A DNA stretch of 64,000 nucleotides from LC029 sp036676475 (GTDB lineage: Bacteria > Bacillota > Bacilli > Aneurinibacillales > RAOX-1), in contig JAKFCU010000044.1 in assembly GCA_036676475.1 (NCBI GenBank), positions 1-64,000 on the forward strand. The letters run 5' to 3'. The translations under genes were made by a program, and so were the position numbers. Of the stretch, positions 6,955-14,575 are shown one piece after another. Below the pieces are notes generated by a model. The model was not told the DNA's origin. It ran no database searches and was given only the letters and a program-made list of their open reading frames with translations. Position 1 is the stretch's first letter; every line of letters begins with the position of its first letter.

Positions 6955-8823
6955 TTGACGTTTGATCCTAGCTCAACCATACTCATTGAGAAATTCCCCT
7001 ACTATATTAAAGAATCATGGGAACGTTGCCAAATGAAGAAGATGACCTCTAGCAGCATGGGCTTGGAAAGTATGCTGAGTGATTATGAAATGATCGAGAT
7101 CCTCCACCAGTATGCCGAACTCCTCCATTATTCTGCCCCTATCCTAGAGGATCTTTTTAACACAATTAATGGAACAGATTTTCTTGTTTTGATCGCTTCC
7201 CCTGAAGGCTATATCATCAATAGCATGGGGAACCCCAAATTTTTAAAGGATGCAAACAGCATTGCTCTTCGCAAGGGAGCGAATTGGCTGGAGGAATTCA
7301 AGGGAACGAATGCCATTGGAACGGCAATCATTGAGAAAAAACCGGTCATTGTTCATGGAACACATCATTATTGCCGGGAAAATCAATTTCTTACTTGTAC
7401 AGCTGCACCCATTCATGGACCAGACGGGAAATTATTAGGGGTACTTAACATAAGCAGCTATCAATATAACTTTCACCCTTACTCATTAGGACTGATCAAA
7501 CGGGCTGCCCACAGCATTGAACAAGCCCTCTATATCCACCAGATGAAAAAGAAAAATAATCAAGCGGTAGATCTTGACTATGCCTATCAATTTCACCCCG
7601 CATCCCTTATCACCGTTAGTAAGGATGGGATCATTACAAGAATGAATAATGCGGCTTCCCAGACCATCGGTAGTGTCGGACAAGGAGTCATCGGAAAACC
7701 GATCTCCTCGCTGATCAACGGGTTTCATTTTTCCAATATGGAATCAGCCAAAGACAAAAAATTCACTTTCAAAAACCTGGTATTTACAACACATATGATA
7801 AAACCTGAACCAGACACGGGAGCATTCTTCATCTTAAGGGGAGAAAAACAAAACCAAGTGGGAGAATTGACGAATCGATATGATTTTGACGATATCATCT
7901 GTCAGGATCGCCTCATGTTCAAGACAATCTCCATCGCCAAAAAGGTGTCCGGTTTAGACATCCATGTCCTGATTTCCGGAGAAAGCGGTACAGGGAAAGA
8001 GCTATTTGCCCAATCCATTCATGGAGCCAGCCTGCGAAGCCACAAGCCATTTATCGCTATCAATTGCAGTGCCATTCCGGAAAGCCTGCTGGAAAGCGAA
8101 CTGTTCGGCTATGAAAAGGGAGCATTTACCGGGGCAAAGTCTGGAGGACAGTCTGGAAAATTCGAAGCAGCTGATGGCGGAACATTATTCCTCGACGAAA
8201 TCGGGGACATGCCTCTTGCTGCCCAAGCCGCCTTATTGCGGGTCATCCAAGAGAAATGTGTTACAAGGGTTGGAGGAATTGCACCCCTATCGATTGATGT
8301 AAGAATCATAGCCGCGACTCATAAAAATTTGCTGCATGAGATTGAAGCCGGTCGATTCCGGGCAGACCTCTACTATCGCCTGAATGGGTTTACGCTAAAA
8401 CTCCCCCCTTTTAGGGAGAGAAGCGATCTCCCAGTATTAGCAGATTACATCCTTTCACGTATACCCTATAGCCAGATAAAACCAAAACTAACCAATGACG
8501 CAATAGAATTTATTTTGGAATATGATTGGCCCGGCAATTTCCGTCAATTGCAAAACATTCTTCAACAGGCCTTCTTCCTTTCCAATGAGCAGCCAATATC
8601 AAAACCATTGTTACTCTCCCTATGTCCTTCGAATCAAGCAAATGAATATGCCCCAAAGAAATTAACGAAAGAGCAAGATTCGTTGAGTCTTCGAGAATAC
8701 GAAACAAGCCTTATACAGCAGACATTAGAACAATGCAATGGGAATATTAGCCAAACTGCCAAACAATTAAACATTGGCCGGAATACCTTATATCGAAAGA
8801 TGAAAGCATTTGATCTCATGTGA
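6955..8823 (+). CDS. Sigma-54-dependent transcriptional activator, AcoR-like (GAF/PAS/AAA+/Fis-HTH)
   Basis: About 622 residues from a TTG at 6955, chosen because GGGAGGTG lies 8 bases before it; the ATG at 6931 precedes that ribosome site. Domain order from the N terminus: a helical segment; a GAF-like sensor at about 65-195; a PAS-like segment at about 205-280; an AAA+ domain at about 310-540 with Walker A GESGTGKE, the sigma-54 contact loop GAFTGA and Walker B GTLFLDEIGD; and a Fis-type helix-turn-helix at the C terminus (NISQTAKQLNIGRNTLYRKM). There is no receiver domain, so it should sense a small molecule directly, as AcoR/AcxR-type regulators do. It is divergent from the alcohol dehydrogenase, whose promoter is a perfect -24/-12 site. 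Probable targets are that gene and aor. Its own expression may use a TATAAT at 6896-6901, with no clear -35. The inducer is unknown; an alcohol or aldehyde is the natural guess. Confidence 0.93.
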   Translation: MTFDPSSTILIEKFPYYIKESWERCQMKKMTSSSMGLESMLSDYEMIEILHQYAELLHYSAPILEDLFNTINGTDFLVLIASPEGYIINSMGNPKFLKDANSIALRKGANWLEEFKGTNAIGTAIIEKKPVIVHGTHHYCRENQFLTCTAAPIHGPDGKLLGVLNISSYQYNFHPYSLGLIKRAAHSIEQALYIHQMKKKNNQAVDLDYAYQFHPASLITVSKDGIITRMNNAASQTIGSVGQGVIGKPISSLINGFHFSNMESAKDKKFTFKNLVFTTHMIKPEPDTGAFFILRGEKQNQVGELTNRYDFDDIICQDRLMFKTISIAKKVSGLDIHVLISGESGTGKELFAQSIHGASLRSHKPFIAINCSAIPESLLESELFGYEKGAFTGAKSGGQSGKFEAADGGTLFLDEIGDMPLAAQAALLRVIQEKCVTRVGGIAPLSIDVRIIAATHKNLLHEIEAGRFRADLYYRLNGFTLKLPPFRERSDLPVLADYILSRIPYSQIKPKLTNDAIEFILEYDWPGNFRQLQNILQQAFFLSNEQPISKPLLLSLCPSNQANEYAPKKLTKEQDSLSLREYETSLIQQTLEQCNGNISQTAKQLNIGRNTLYRKMKAFDLM

Positions 8824-8827
8824 CATA

Positions 8828-8879
8828 AAAAAGCTACTGGTGTAGCCTAATGCCTATAATACTTGACATCTAAGTATAA
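8828..8879 (+). repeat. Dispersed hairpin repeat, copy 1 (divergent)
   Basis: The copy reads AAAGCTACTGGTGTAGCC, then TATAATACTTGACATC and TAAGTATA. It keeps both stem-loops of the family (GCTAC/GTAGC and ATACTT/AAGTAT) but differs in the second loop. It lies directly after the activator gene stop. See the repeat-family finding for the other copies. Confidence 0.7.
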
Positions 8880-9105
8880 CAAGAGGGAAGCCTTCATAGG
8901 AAAGGCTCCCCTCTAAATATTTCCATATAAACGAAACCGAAAGAGTCCCATAATGCCGTAAAAATCCTTCGTTTTGAACCAGTTCAAAACTATTCCCATT
9001 CATGAGGGTGCATCCTGTCTTCCGATTCATGGTCCACGCGGTCTTTAGCATAGCATTCATTCCACGGAAAAACTCCGGAATCCCATATCAATCAGTGTTG
9101 GGCTC
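8857..9105 (-). pseudogene. Unidentified coding remnant upstream of the aspS 3' end
   Basis: A minus-strand frame of 68 codons from 9060 (MNAMLKTAWTMNRKTGC..., with LRHYGTLSVSFIWKYLEG) reads like real protein rather than random translation. The same frame continues upstream as IPEFFRG until a stop near 9088. It has no ribosome site and no recognisable family. It may be the C-terminal piece of a lost gene or of a transposase. The stretch 8915-9181 holds nothing else. Confidence 0.25.
8881..8914. other. Strong hairpin between the activator gene and aspS
   Basis: GAGGGAAGCCTT pairs with AAGGCTCCCCTC around a short loop. No T-run follows on either strand. It may act as a factor-assisted terminator or an mRNA 3' end for the convergent genes. 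Confidence 0.45.
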
Positions 9106-9181
9106 AAAACATATAGGCTTACAAACATCTTAGGACTCTTATTATGTTTATATTAACTTATAATGAAAACGATTGCAAGCC

Positions 9182-10963
9182 CTACGCATTAACTTCTTGT
9201 GGCAATTTCAACTGAATGTGAAGCTCGTTTAATTGCTTTTCTTCTACGGTTCCCGGTGCGTCGGTCATCGGATCCGAAGCACTGGCTGTTTTCGGGAAAG
9301 CAATGACTTCTCTGAGGTTCGTACGCCCTGCCAAAAGCATAACAAAACGGTCCAGGCCTAACGCAATTCCCCCATGTGGCGGTGTACCATATTCAAAGGC
9401 ATCCAACAGGAATCCGAACTGTTCCATCGCTTCTTCTTTACTGAATCCAAGAGCTTGAAACATCTTCTCTTGAATTTCACGCTTATAGATTCTCATGCTG
9501 CCTCCGCCCACTTCAAACCCGTTAAGCACTAAGTCATATGCCTGAGCACGGATTTGACTAGGATCAGAGTCAAACAAATGGATATCTTCCACTCTAGGCA
9601 TAGTGAATGGATGGTGAAGGGCTACATAACGTTTTTGAACTTCATCGTATTCAACAAGCGGGAAATCAACCACCCAGGCAAATTTGAAGACAGTTTGATC
9701 AATCAATCCAAGGTCTTTTCCAAACTTAGATCTTAAAGCTCCCAATGAATCTGCAACTACCTTTACAGTATCCGCAACAAATAAGAGAAGATCTCCTTCT
9801 TCTGCTTCAAAACGGTCCTTGATACGCGCAATTTCCCCTTCTTGGAAGAACTTTGCAATCGGCCCTTTGATTTCCCCATCTTTAAAAGCGATCCATGCCA
9901 ATCCTTTAGCACCATATTGTGCGGCAAATTTAGCCAGATCATCTACATCTTTACGAGAGAAATGACCGCAGCCTTTCACATTAATTCCTTTTACCTGTCC
10001 ACCACGTTCAATCGCGCTGCTGAACACCTTAAAGCCGCATTCCGCCACTAAGTCGGAAACTTCTACGAGCTCCATACCAAAACGAAGATCCGGCTTATCG
10101 GATCCATAACGGCCCATGGCATCATGGTAAGTCAGCCTCTGGAAAGGAGTCTCCACTTTTAGTCCAGACGATTTTTCGCAAACCTCAGCAACCATTTGTT
10201 CCATCATGCTTATTAATTGCTCCATCGATAAGAACGACGTCTCAATATCCACCTGGGTAAACTCAGGCTGGCGGTCCGCTCTTAAATCCTCATCACGGAA
10301 ACAGCGAACAATTTGGAAATAGCGTTCATAGCCGGAAACCATCAGCAATTGTTTAAACAATTGTGGAGATTGCGGCAAAGCAAAGAATTCCCCAGGATGT
10401 ACGCGACTAGGAACGAGATAGTCCCTTGCGCCCTCTGGTGTACTTTTCGTTAACATCGGGGTTTCAATTTCCAGGAATCCTTGCCCATCTAAGAAATCGC
10501 GGAAAGCTTTCGAAACTTTATGGCGTAGCAGAAGGGATTGCTGCATGACTGGACGGCGCAGGTCTAAATAGCGATATTTCAGTCGAATGTTCTCATCCAC
10601 ATCCACTTGATCTTCAATAAGGAACGGAGGCGTTTTAGCCTCATTTAACACTTCCACTTCAGAAATATGAACTTCCACATCACCCGTTTTCAAATTCGTG
10701 TTCACGGTTTCAGCATTTCTCGCAAACACTTTTCCCTTCACTTGAAGAACATATTCACTGCGGACCCGATCGCCCTTTAAGTGGGCATCTACATTATACT
10801 CTGGATTTAAGACGATTTGGACAATCCCGCTTCGATCACGAAGATCGATAAAAATCACCCCGCCTAAATCCCTGCGTTTTTGAACCCATCCGCATAAAAC
10901 AACTTCTTGTTCTACATCTTCTTTTCGCAATTGTCCACAATGGTGTGTACGATAAAACTCCAT
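9182..10963 (-). CDS. aspS: Aspartate--tRNA ligase
   Basis: The 593-residue protein charges tRNA-Asp in the cytosol. It has the bacterial layout: anticodon-binding OB domain at about residues 1-105, a class II catalytic core split by the bacterial GAD insertion (about 290-410), and a C-terminal core part. Visible class II motifs are FRDEDLRADRQPEFTQ (motif 2) and GLDRFVMLLAG (motif 3), plus the ATP/Asp-site LPQSPQLFKQ. It is second in the hisS-aspS operon, 21 bp after hisS, with an AAGGGAGG ribosome site before the ATG. Both genes lie behind the T-box leader at 12.3-12.5 kb. Whether it is discriminating or also charges tRNA-Asn was not determined. Confidence 0.97.
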   Translation of the reverse strand: MEFYRTHHCGQLRKEDVEQEVVLCGWVQKRRDLGGVIFIDLRDRSGIVQIVLNPEYNVDAHLKGDRVRSEYVLQVKGKVFARNAETVNTNLKTGDVEVHISEVEVLNEAKTPPFLIEDQVDVDENIRLKYRYLDLRRPVMQQSLLLRHKVSKAFRDFLDGQGFLEIETPMLTKSTPEGARDYLVPSRVHPGEFFALPQSPQLFKQLLMVSGYERYFQIVRCFRDEDLRADRQPEFTQVDIETSFLSMEQLISMMEQMVAEVCEKSSGLKVETPFQRLTYHDAMGRYGSDKPDLRFGMELVEVSDLVAECGFKVFSSAIERGGQVKGINVKGCGHFSRKDVDDLAKFAAQYGAKGLAWIAFKDGEIKGPIAKFFQEGEIARIKDRFEAEEGDLLLFVADTVKVVADSLGALRSKFGKDLGLIDQTVFKFAWVVDFPLVEYDEVQKRYVALHHPFTMPRVEDIHLFDSDPSQIRAQAYDLVLNGFEVGGGSMRIYKREIQEKMFQALGFSKEEAMEQFGFLLDAFEYGTPPHGGIALGLDRFVMLLAGRTNLREVIAFPKTASASDPMTDAPGTVEEKQLNELHIQLKLPQEVNA

Positions 10964-10984
10964 GAAAAATTCCTCCCTTTTAAA

Positions 10985-12244
10985 CTATTTATTCAAAATA
11001 AAATCGGCTACGTGATCTAAAGGAACTTCCTGCTGATCTCCAGTACCCATATTCTTGACTACAATCACTTTTTTGGCTAATTCATCTTCTCCAAGAATTA
11101 ATACAAACCGAGACTGATATCGATCTGCTGCCTTTAGCTGGGCTTTCATTTTTCGACCAACATAGTCTTTCTCTGCTTTTAATCCTTTATTTCGCATCTG
11201 ATCTAATAGGATAACTGCTTCTTTTTCGGCGGATTCTCCTAAAGCGACAAGATAGCAGTCCAAGCCAGCTTCTAAAGGCAGCTCCACATTTTGACTCTTA
11301 AGGGTTAAAAGAACCCGTTCAATACTCATCGCAAAGCCAATTCCTGGCGCATCATTCCCACCAATATCTTCCACCAAGCCGTTATAACGGCCACCGCCGC
11401 AAATGGTTGTGATCGCGCCAAAGCCCTCTGCCATGATTTCAAAAGCTGTCTGAGTATAATAATCAAGCCCGCGAACCATTCGCGGATTGACGGTATAGAC
11501 AATTCCCAAACGATCCAAATGACTTTTTACGGAATCGAAATGCGGCGCGCATTCCCCACAAAGATGTTCAAGGATATCGGGAGCCTCTTTAGTAATTTCT
11601 TTACATTTTTCAACTTTACAATCTAATATGCGAAGGGGATTACGCTCAAATCTGGACTGACAATCCGTGCACAACTCTTCTTTTCTGGCCGAAAGATGAT
11701 TAATTAAATGTTCGCGATGAATAGGCCGGCATGTTTTGCATCCAACACTGTTGATCTCCAAACTTAAATACTTCAATCCTAATTTCTCATACAGTCTCAT
11801 GGGCAAAGCAATGACTTCAGCATCAACTGAAGGATCATTCGTACCGATGGCTTCTACTCCAAATTGAGTAAATTGTCTCATCCGCCCTGCTTGCGGCCGC
11901 TCATAACGGAACATGGGTCCAATATAATATAATTTGGTTGGCTGGTTAGGATCACCGAACATTTTGTTTTCAACATAGGAACGAACAACGGCAGCAGTCC
12001 CTTCCGGGCGCAAGGTAATGCTGCGTCCACCCTTATCTTGGAAGGTGTACATTTCCTTTTCAACGATATCCGTTGTTTCGCCTACACCTCGATGAAAGAG
12101 CTCCGTATGTTCAAAGATAGGAGTCCGAATCTCCCGGTAATTGTATCTTTTACATAAATCCCTTGCCGTTTCTTCTATAAACTGCCACCATTCCACTTCA
12201 CCTGGAAGGACATCCGCGGTTCCCCGGGGAATATGAATTGACAT
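10985..12244 (-). CDS. hisS: Histidine--tRNA ligase
   Basis: The 419-residue class II synthetase starts MSIHIPRGTADVLPGE. Motif 2 is seen as MFRYERPQAGRMRQFTQFG, the histidine-specific signature as VRGLDYYTQTAFE and motif 3 as GIGFAMSIERVLL. The C-terminal anticodon-binding domain covers about residues 330-419. It is the first gene of the hisS-aspS operon and follows a complete T-box leader. Length and motifs are entirely normal. Confidence 0.97.
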   Translation of the reverse strand: MSIHIPRGTADVLPGEVEWWQFIEETARDLCKRYNYREIRTPIFEHTELFHRGVGETTDIVEKEMYTFQDKGGRSITLRPEGTAAVVRSYVENKMFGDPNQPTKLYYIGPMFRYERPQAGRMRQFTQFGVEAIGTNDPSVDAEVIALPMRLYEKLGLKYLSLEINSVGCKTCRPIHREHLINHLSARKEELCTDCQSRFERNPLRILDCKVEKCKEITKEAPDILEHLCGECAPHFDSVKSHLDRLGIVYTVNPRMVRGLDYYTQTAFEIMAEGFGAITTICGGGRYNGLVEDIGGNDAPGIGFAMSIERVLLTLKSQNVELPLEAGLDCYLVALGESAEKEAVILLDQMRNKGLKAEKDYVGRKMKAQLKAADRYQSRFVLILGEDELAKKVIVVKNMGTGDQQEVPLDHVADFILNK

Positions 12245-12276
12245 AGGGGTTAACCTCCTTCTTTTACCTGAAAAAT

Positions 12277-12535
12277 AAAAAAACTCCCGCCACTGACTTT
12301 ATGTCAGGGACGAGAGTTTACACACCCGTGGTACCACCCTAAATTAGAACATTCAAGTTCTCCTCATTTGCATAACGTTCTCACGCCAACAAGTTACTAA
12401 CATTCGTTCACCTGTGGTCCTCTAGGATGTCTTTCCTCAGAATGGCATAGAGAAGTGATTTCAGCCATAGTCACTTCCTCTCTTTACTATCCATTATTCT
12501 GAATACTTTTCCTTTCAACGGATCAATATTCAATT
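12277..12535 (-). promoter_or_regulatory. T-box riboswitch leader of hisS-aspS with overlapping Asp/His specifiers
   Basis: On the minus strand the leader contains the T-box core AGGGTGGTACCACGGG (12325-12340) and a terminator hairpin ending in GGCGGGAGTTTTTTT (12277-12320). Stem I has the loop-E strand AAAAGTA on one side and GAAAGACATCCT on the other, closed by AGGA with TCCT. By register with well-known T-boxes the specifier triplet is GAC (12429-12431), an Asp codon. The next frame overlaps it as CAT (12427-12429), a His codon, fitting a leader that serves both synthetase genes. The T-box variable base is U. It pairs only by wobble with the G73 usual in tRNA-Asp and not with the C73 usual in tRNA-His, so true dual sensing is unproven. 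Confidence 0.9.
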
Positions 12536-12541
12536 GTTTTA

Positions 12542-12570
12542 ATATTACTGATATCGACAAATCATGTCAA
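12542..12570 (-). promoter_or_regulatory. Sigma-A promoter of the hisS-aspS leader
   Basis: On the minus strand TTGACA (12565-12570) and TAATAT (12542-12547) are separated by exactly 17 bp. The predicted start near 12535 is just upstream of T-box stem I. Confidence 0.75.
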
Positions 12571-12632
12571 GGTTTGTTAAGGTTTTCATCATAATTTTTT
12601 CAATCTTTTGTCCAGCTCCGTTGACAAATCTA

Positions 12633-14120
12633 TTAATTATAAAATAAATCTTGAAGGGCCTGTAACTTCTCTTTCGTATATCTCTCGAAGCTATCATTAT
12701 AAGCCTTAGGTTCCTTAGGATTGGCATAACGCGTTATTTTCCCGGTTACGGGATGAACAAACTTACTTGAAGCTCCACAGCCCAATCCGATAATCGTTTG
12801 GATTTCTTCCATGATGATGATATTATAAATGCTTTCCTTTCCTGGGAGGGCATACCCTACATTTTCGAGATTGCCCAAGATATTTTTCTGCCTATAAAGA
12901 TAATAGGGGTGATAGCCATTCTCAAAGGCCCAATGCTCTGCTCTCTTCATCATCGCTGTAATTTCCTCACGACCGGCAACCTTATATTTCTCTTTATTTT
13001 GCGTCATCTCTGAAGCTCTCTTAAAAGATAACGTATGCACGGTTAAGGATTCGGGCATTAATTTTTTCGTTTCCTGCAGCGTATGCTCAAACTCAGCCAG
13101 GCCCTCACCAGGCAATCCAATAATTAAGTCCATATTTATATTGCTCATTCCCATTTGGCGGGCCAGCTTATATTTTTCAATTGTTTCTTCCACCGTGTGG
13201 TGACGGCCAATTGCCTTTAAAGTTTCTTGAGTGTAAGATTGTGGATTAATGCTGATTCGGTCAATATTCCATTTCTTAAGAATCTCTAATTTCTTAGGAG
13301 TAATCGTATCCGGACGACCTGCCTCAACCGTAACCTCCCGAATGTTTCTAACGTTAGGAAACGATTCATACATCTCCTCATAAAGCAAATCCATCTCCTG
13401 TGCGGTAATGCTAGTCGGGGTTCCACCACCAAAGTAGACCGTTGTAATCGGGATATGATGCTGCTTCAACCATTTGCCAATTGCCTTCATTTCATAATGC
13501 AGTCCACCTAAAAAGGAATCTACTGAACCCTGCCTGCCATTTATGGCATAGGCGGGAAACGTGCAATATGCACATTTGGTCGGACAGAAAGGGATACCAA
13601 TATAAATACTAACCTCCCGCTGCAATTGGTACAAATCAGGAACAGCAGCTAATTGCCTTTCTACGATTTCCTGCATAAGCACAGTCTTTTCTTCTTTAAT
13701 CAAATATTTTTTTTGCAACTCCTGCTTTGCCAGTAAAGGGGATATATCCTGCTGATGTTTTTGATGCATTAGCTTAGTTGGCCGAATCCCCGTAAGAATT
13801 CCCCATGGCTGTTCTATACCTGTATATTCCTGTAGGACGCCTAATAGGGTATGACTTATGGCACGCTTCACATATTTACGGTGTTCATCCCCTAGTTCCA
13901 TGTTACCAATCGAATACGTCCTCTCCATCAATTGACTACTTGTAGAATAAAGTCTGGCAATAGTTTGGAACGGATACTCCTTAAAAAACTCAAACTCAAT
14001 GAGCAGATCAGCGAGAGCATCTGCCGAAAAGCTCACCTGAACCTCTTCAAAAAACAGCTCAATAATGTGTACAACCTGTCGTTCCAGCGACTCCTCGATT
14101 CCTGTTACCCGTATCAGCAT
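12633..14120 (-). CDS. hemZ: Radical SAM coproporphyrinogen dehydrogenase-like protein HemZ
   Basis: The 495-residue protein has the radical SAM cluster motif CPTKCAYC (CxxxCxxC) at about residue 180 and the glycine-rich GGGTPTS downstream. The long N-terminal extension is typical of Bacillales HemZ. Family knowledge: HemZ/HemN-type proteins perform oxygen-independent oxidative decarboxylation in haem synthesis, although HemZ activity is less well established than HemN. It is read in the same direction as the hisS leader, with about 60 bp to the leader promoter, and starts at 14120 next to the tandem hairpin repeats. Confidence 0.9.
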   Translation of the reverse strand: MLIRVTGIEESLERQVVHIIELFFEEVQVSFSADALADLLIEFEFFKEYPFQTIARLYSTSSQLMERTYSIGNMELGDEHRKYVKRAISHTLLGVLQEYTGIEQPWGILTGIRPTKLMHQKHQQDISPLLAKQELQKKYLIKEEKTVLMQEIVERQLAAVPDLYQLQREVSIYIGIPFCPTKCAYCTFPAYAINGRQGSVDSFLGGLHYEMKAIGKWLKQHHIPITTVYFGGGTPTSITAQEMDLLYEEMYESFPNVRNIREVTVEAGRPDTITPKKLEILKKWNIDRISINPQSYTQETLKAIGRHHTVEETIEKYKLARQMGMSNINMDLIIGLPGEGLAEFEHTLQETKKLMPESLTVHTLSFKRASEMTQNKEKYKVAGREEITAMMKRAEHWAFENGYHPYYLYRQKNILGNLENVGYALPGKESIYNIIIMEEIQTIIGLGCGASSKFVHPVTGKITRYANPKEPKAYNDSFERYTKEKLQALQDLFYN

Positions 14121-14141
14121 ACTGAACTCCTTTTATACTGT

Positions 14142-14245
14142 AAGAAAGCTACTGGCATTAAGCCTGATGCGTATAATACTTTCCGATAAGTATAAGAAAG
14201 CTAATGCGTTAAGCCTGATGCGTATAATACTTTCCGATAAGTATT
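14142..14245 (+). repeat. Dispersed hairpin repeat, copies 2 and 3 in tandem
   Basis: Two direct copies, 14142-14193 and 14194-14245, share the 29-base stretch from AAGCCTGATGCG through TATAATACTTTCC to GATAAGTA. The first keeps AAGCTACTGGC; the second has AAGCTAATGCG. Both have the ATACTT...AAGTAT stem. They lie between the small ORF at 14.3 kb and hemZ. Confidence 0.85.
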
Positions 14246-14266
14246 AAAAATCTCCTGTATAATTTA

Positions 14267-14431
14267 TCACCTCCCTATACTCTTGGCAAGCCATCGACCC
14301 TCTCCCAACATGTAGGTGTCCCTTTGCAAACGATCTTCCGCTTCCTTTACCGAAAGTACATCATGAAAATCCGTACTTAATCCTGTGACAACCGATTCTA
14401 CCCTATGCCATTCTTTCAAACTTTGTCTCAT
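14267..14431 (-). CDS. Hypothetical 54-residue protein
   Basis: The ATG at 14431 is preceded by an excellent ribosome site (AGGAGGATATAG). The frame runs 54 codons, from MRQSLKEWHRVESVVTG to GEGRWLAKSIGR, and stops at 14267. It is charged and probably helical, with no signal peptide, membrane segment or known motif. It is in the same orientation as hemZ and separated from it by the tandem repeats. It is a credible small gene because of its ribosome site and coding-like composition, but no function can be assigned. Confidence 0.55.
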   Translation of the reverse strand: MRQSLKEWHRVESVVTGLSTDFHDVLSVKEAEDRLQRDTYMLGEGRWLAKSIGR

Positions 14432-14575
14432 CTATATCCTCCTCTAAATGCTGACCCTAGGTCGATTCAACTTTCCTTTACCAGCGATTGTTGTGTCCGT
14501 GAAGGCCTCCATGACTCTGTAATCCCATTCTTACAATGTCTATTTTGCCCATATCTTTGCTTTTTTTTCTTATGA

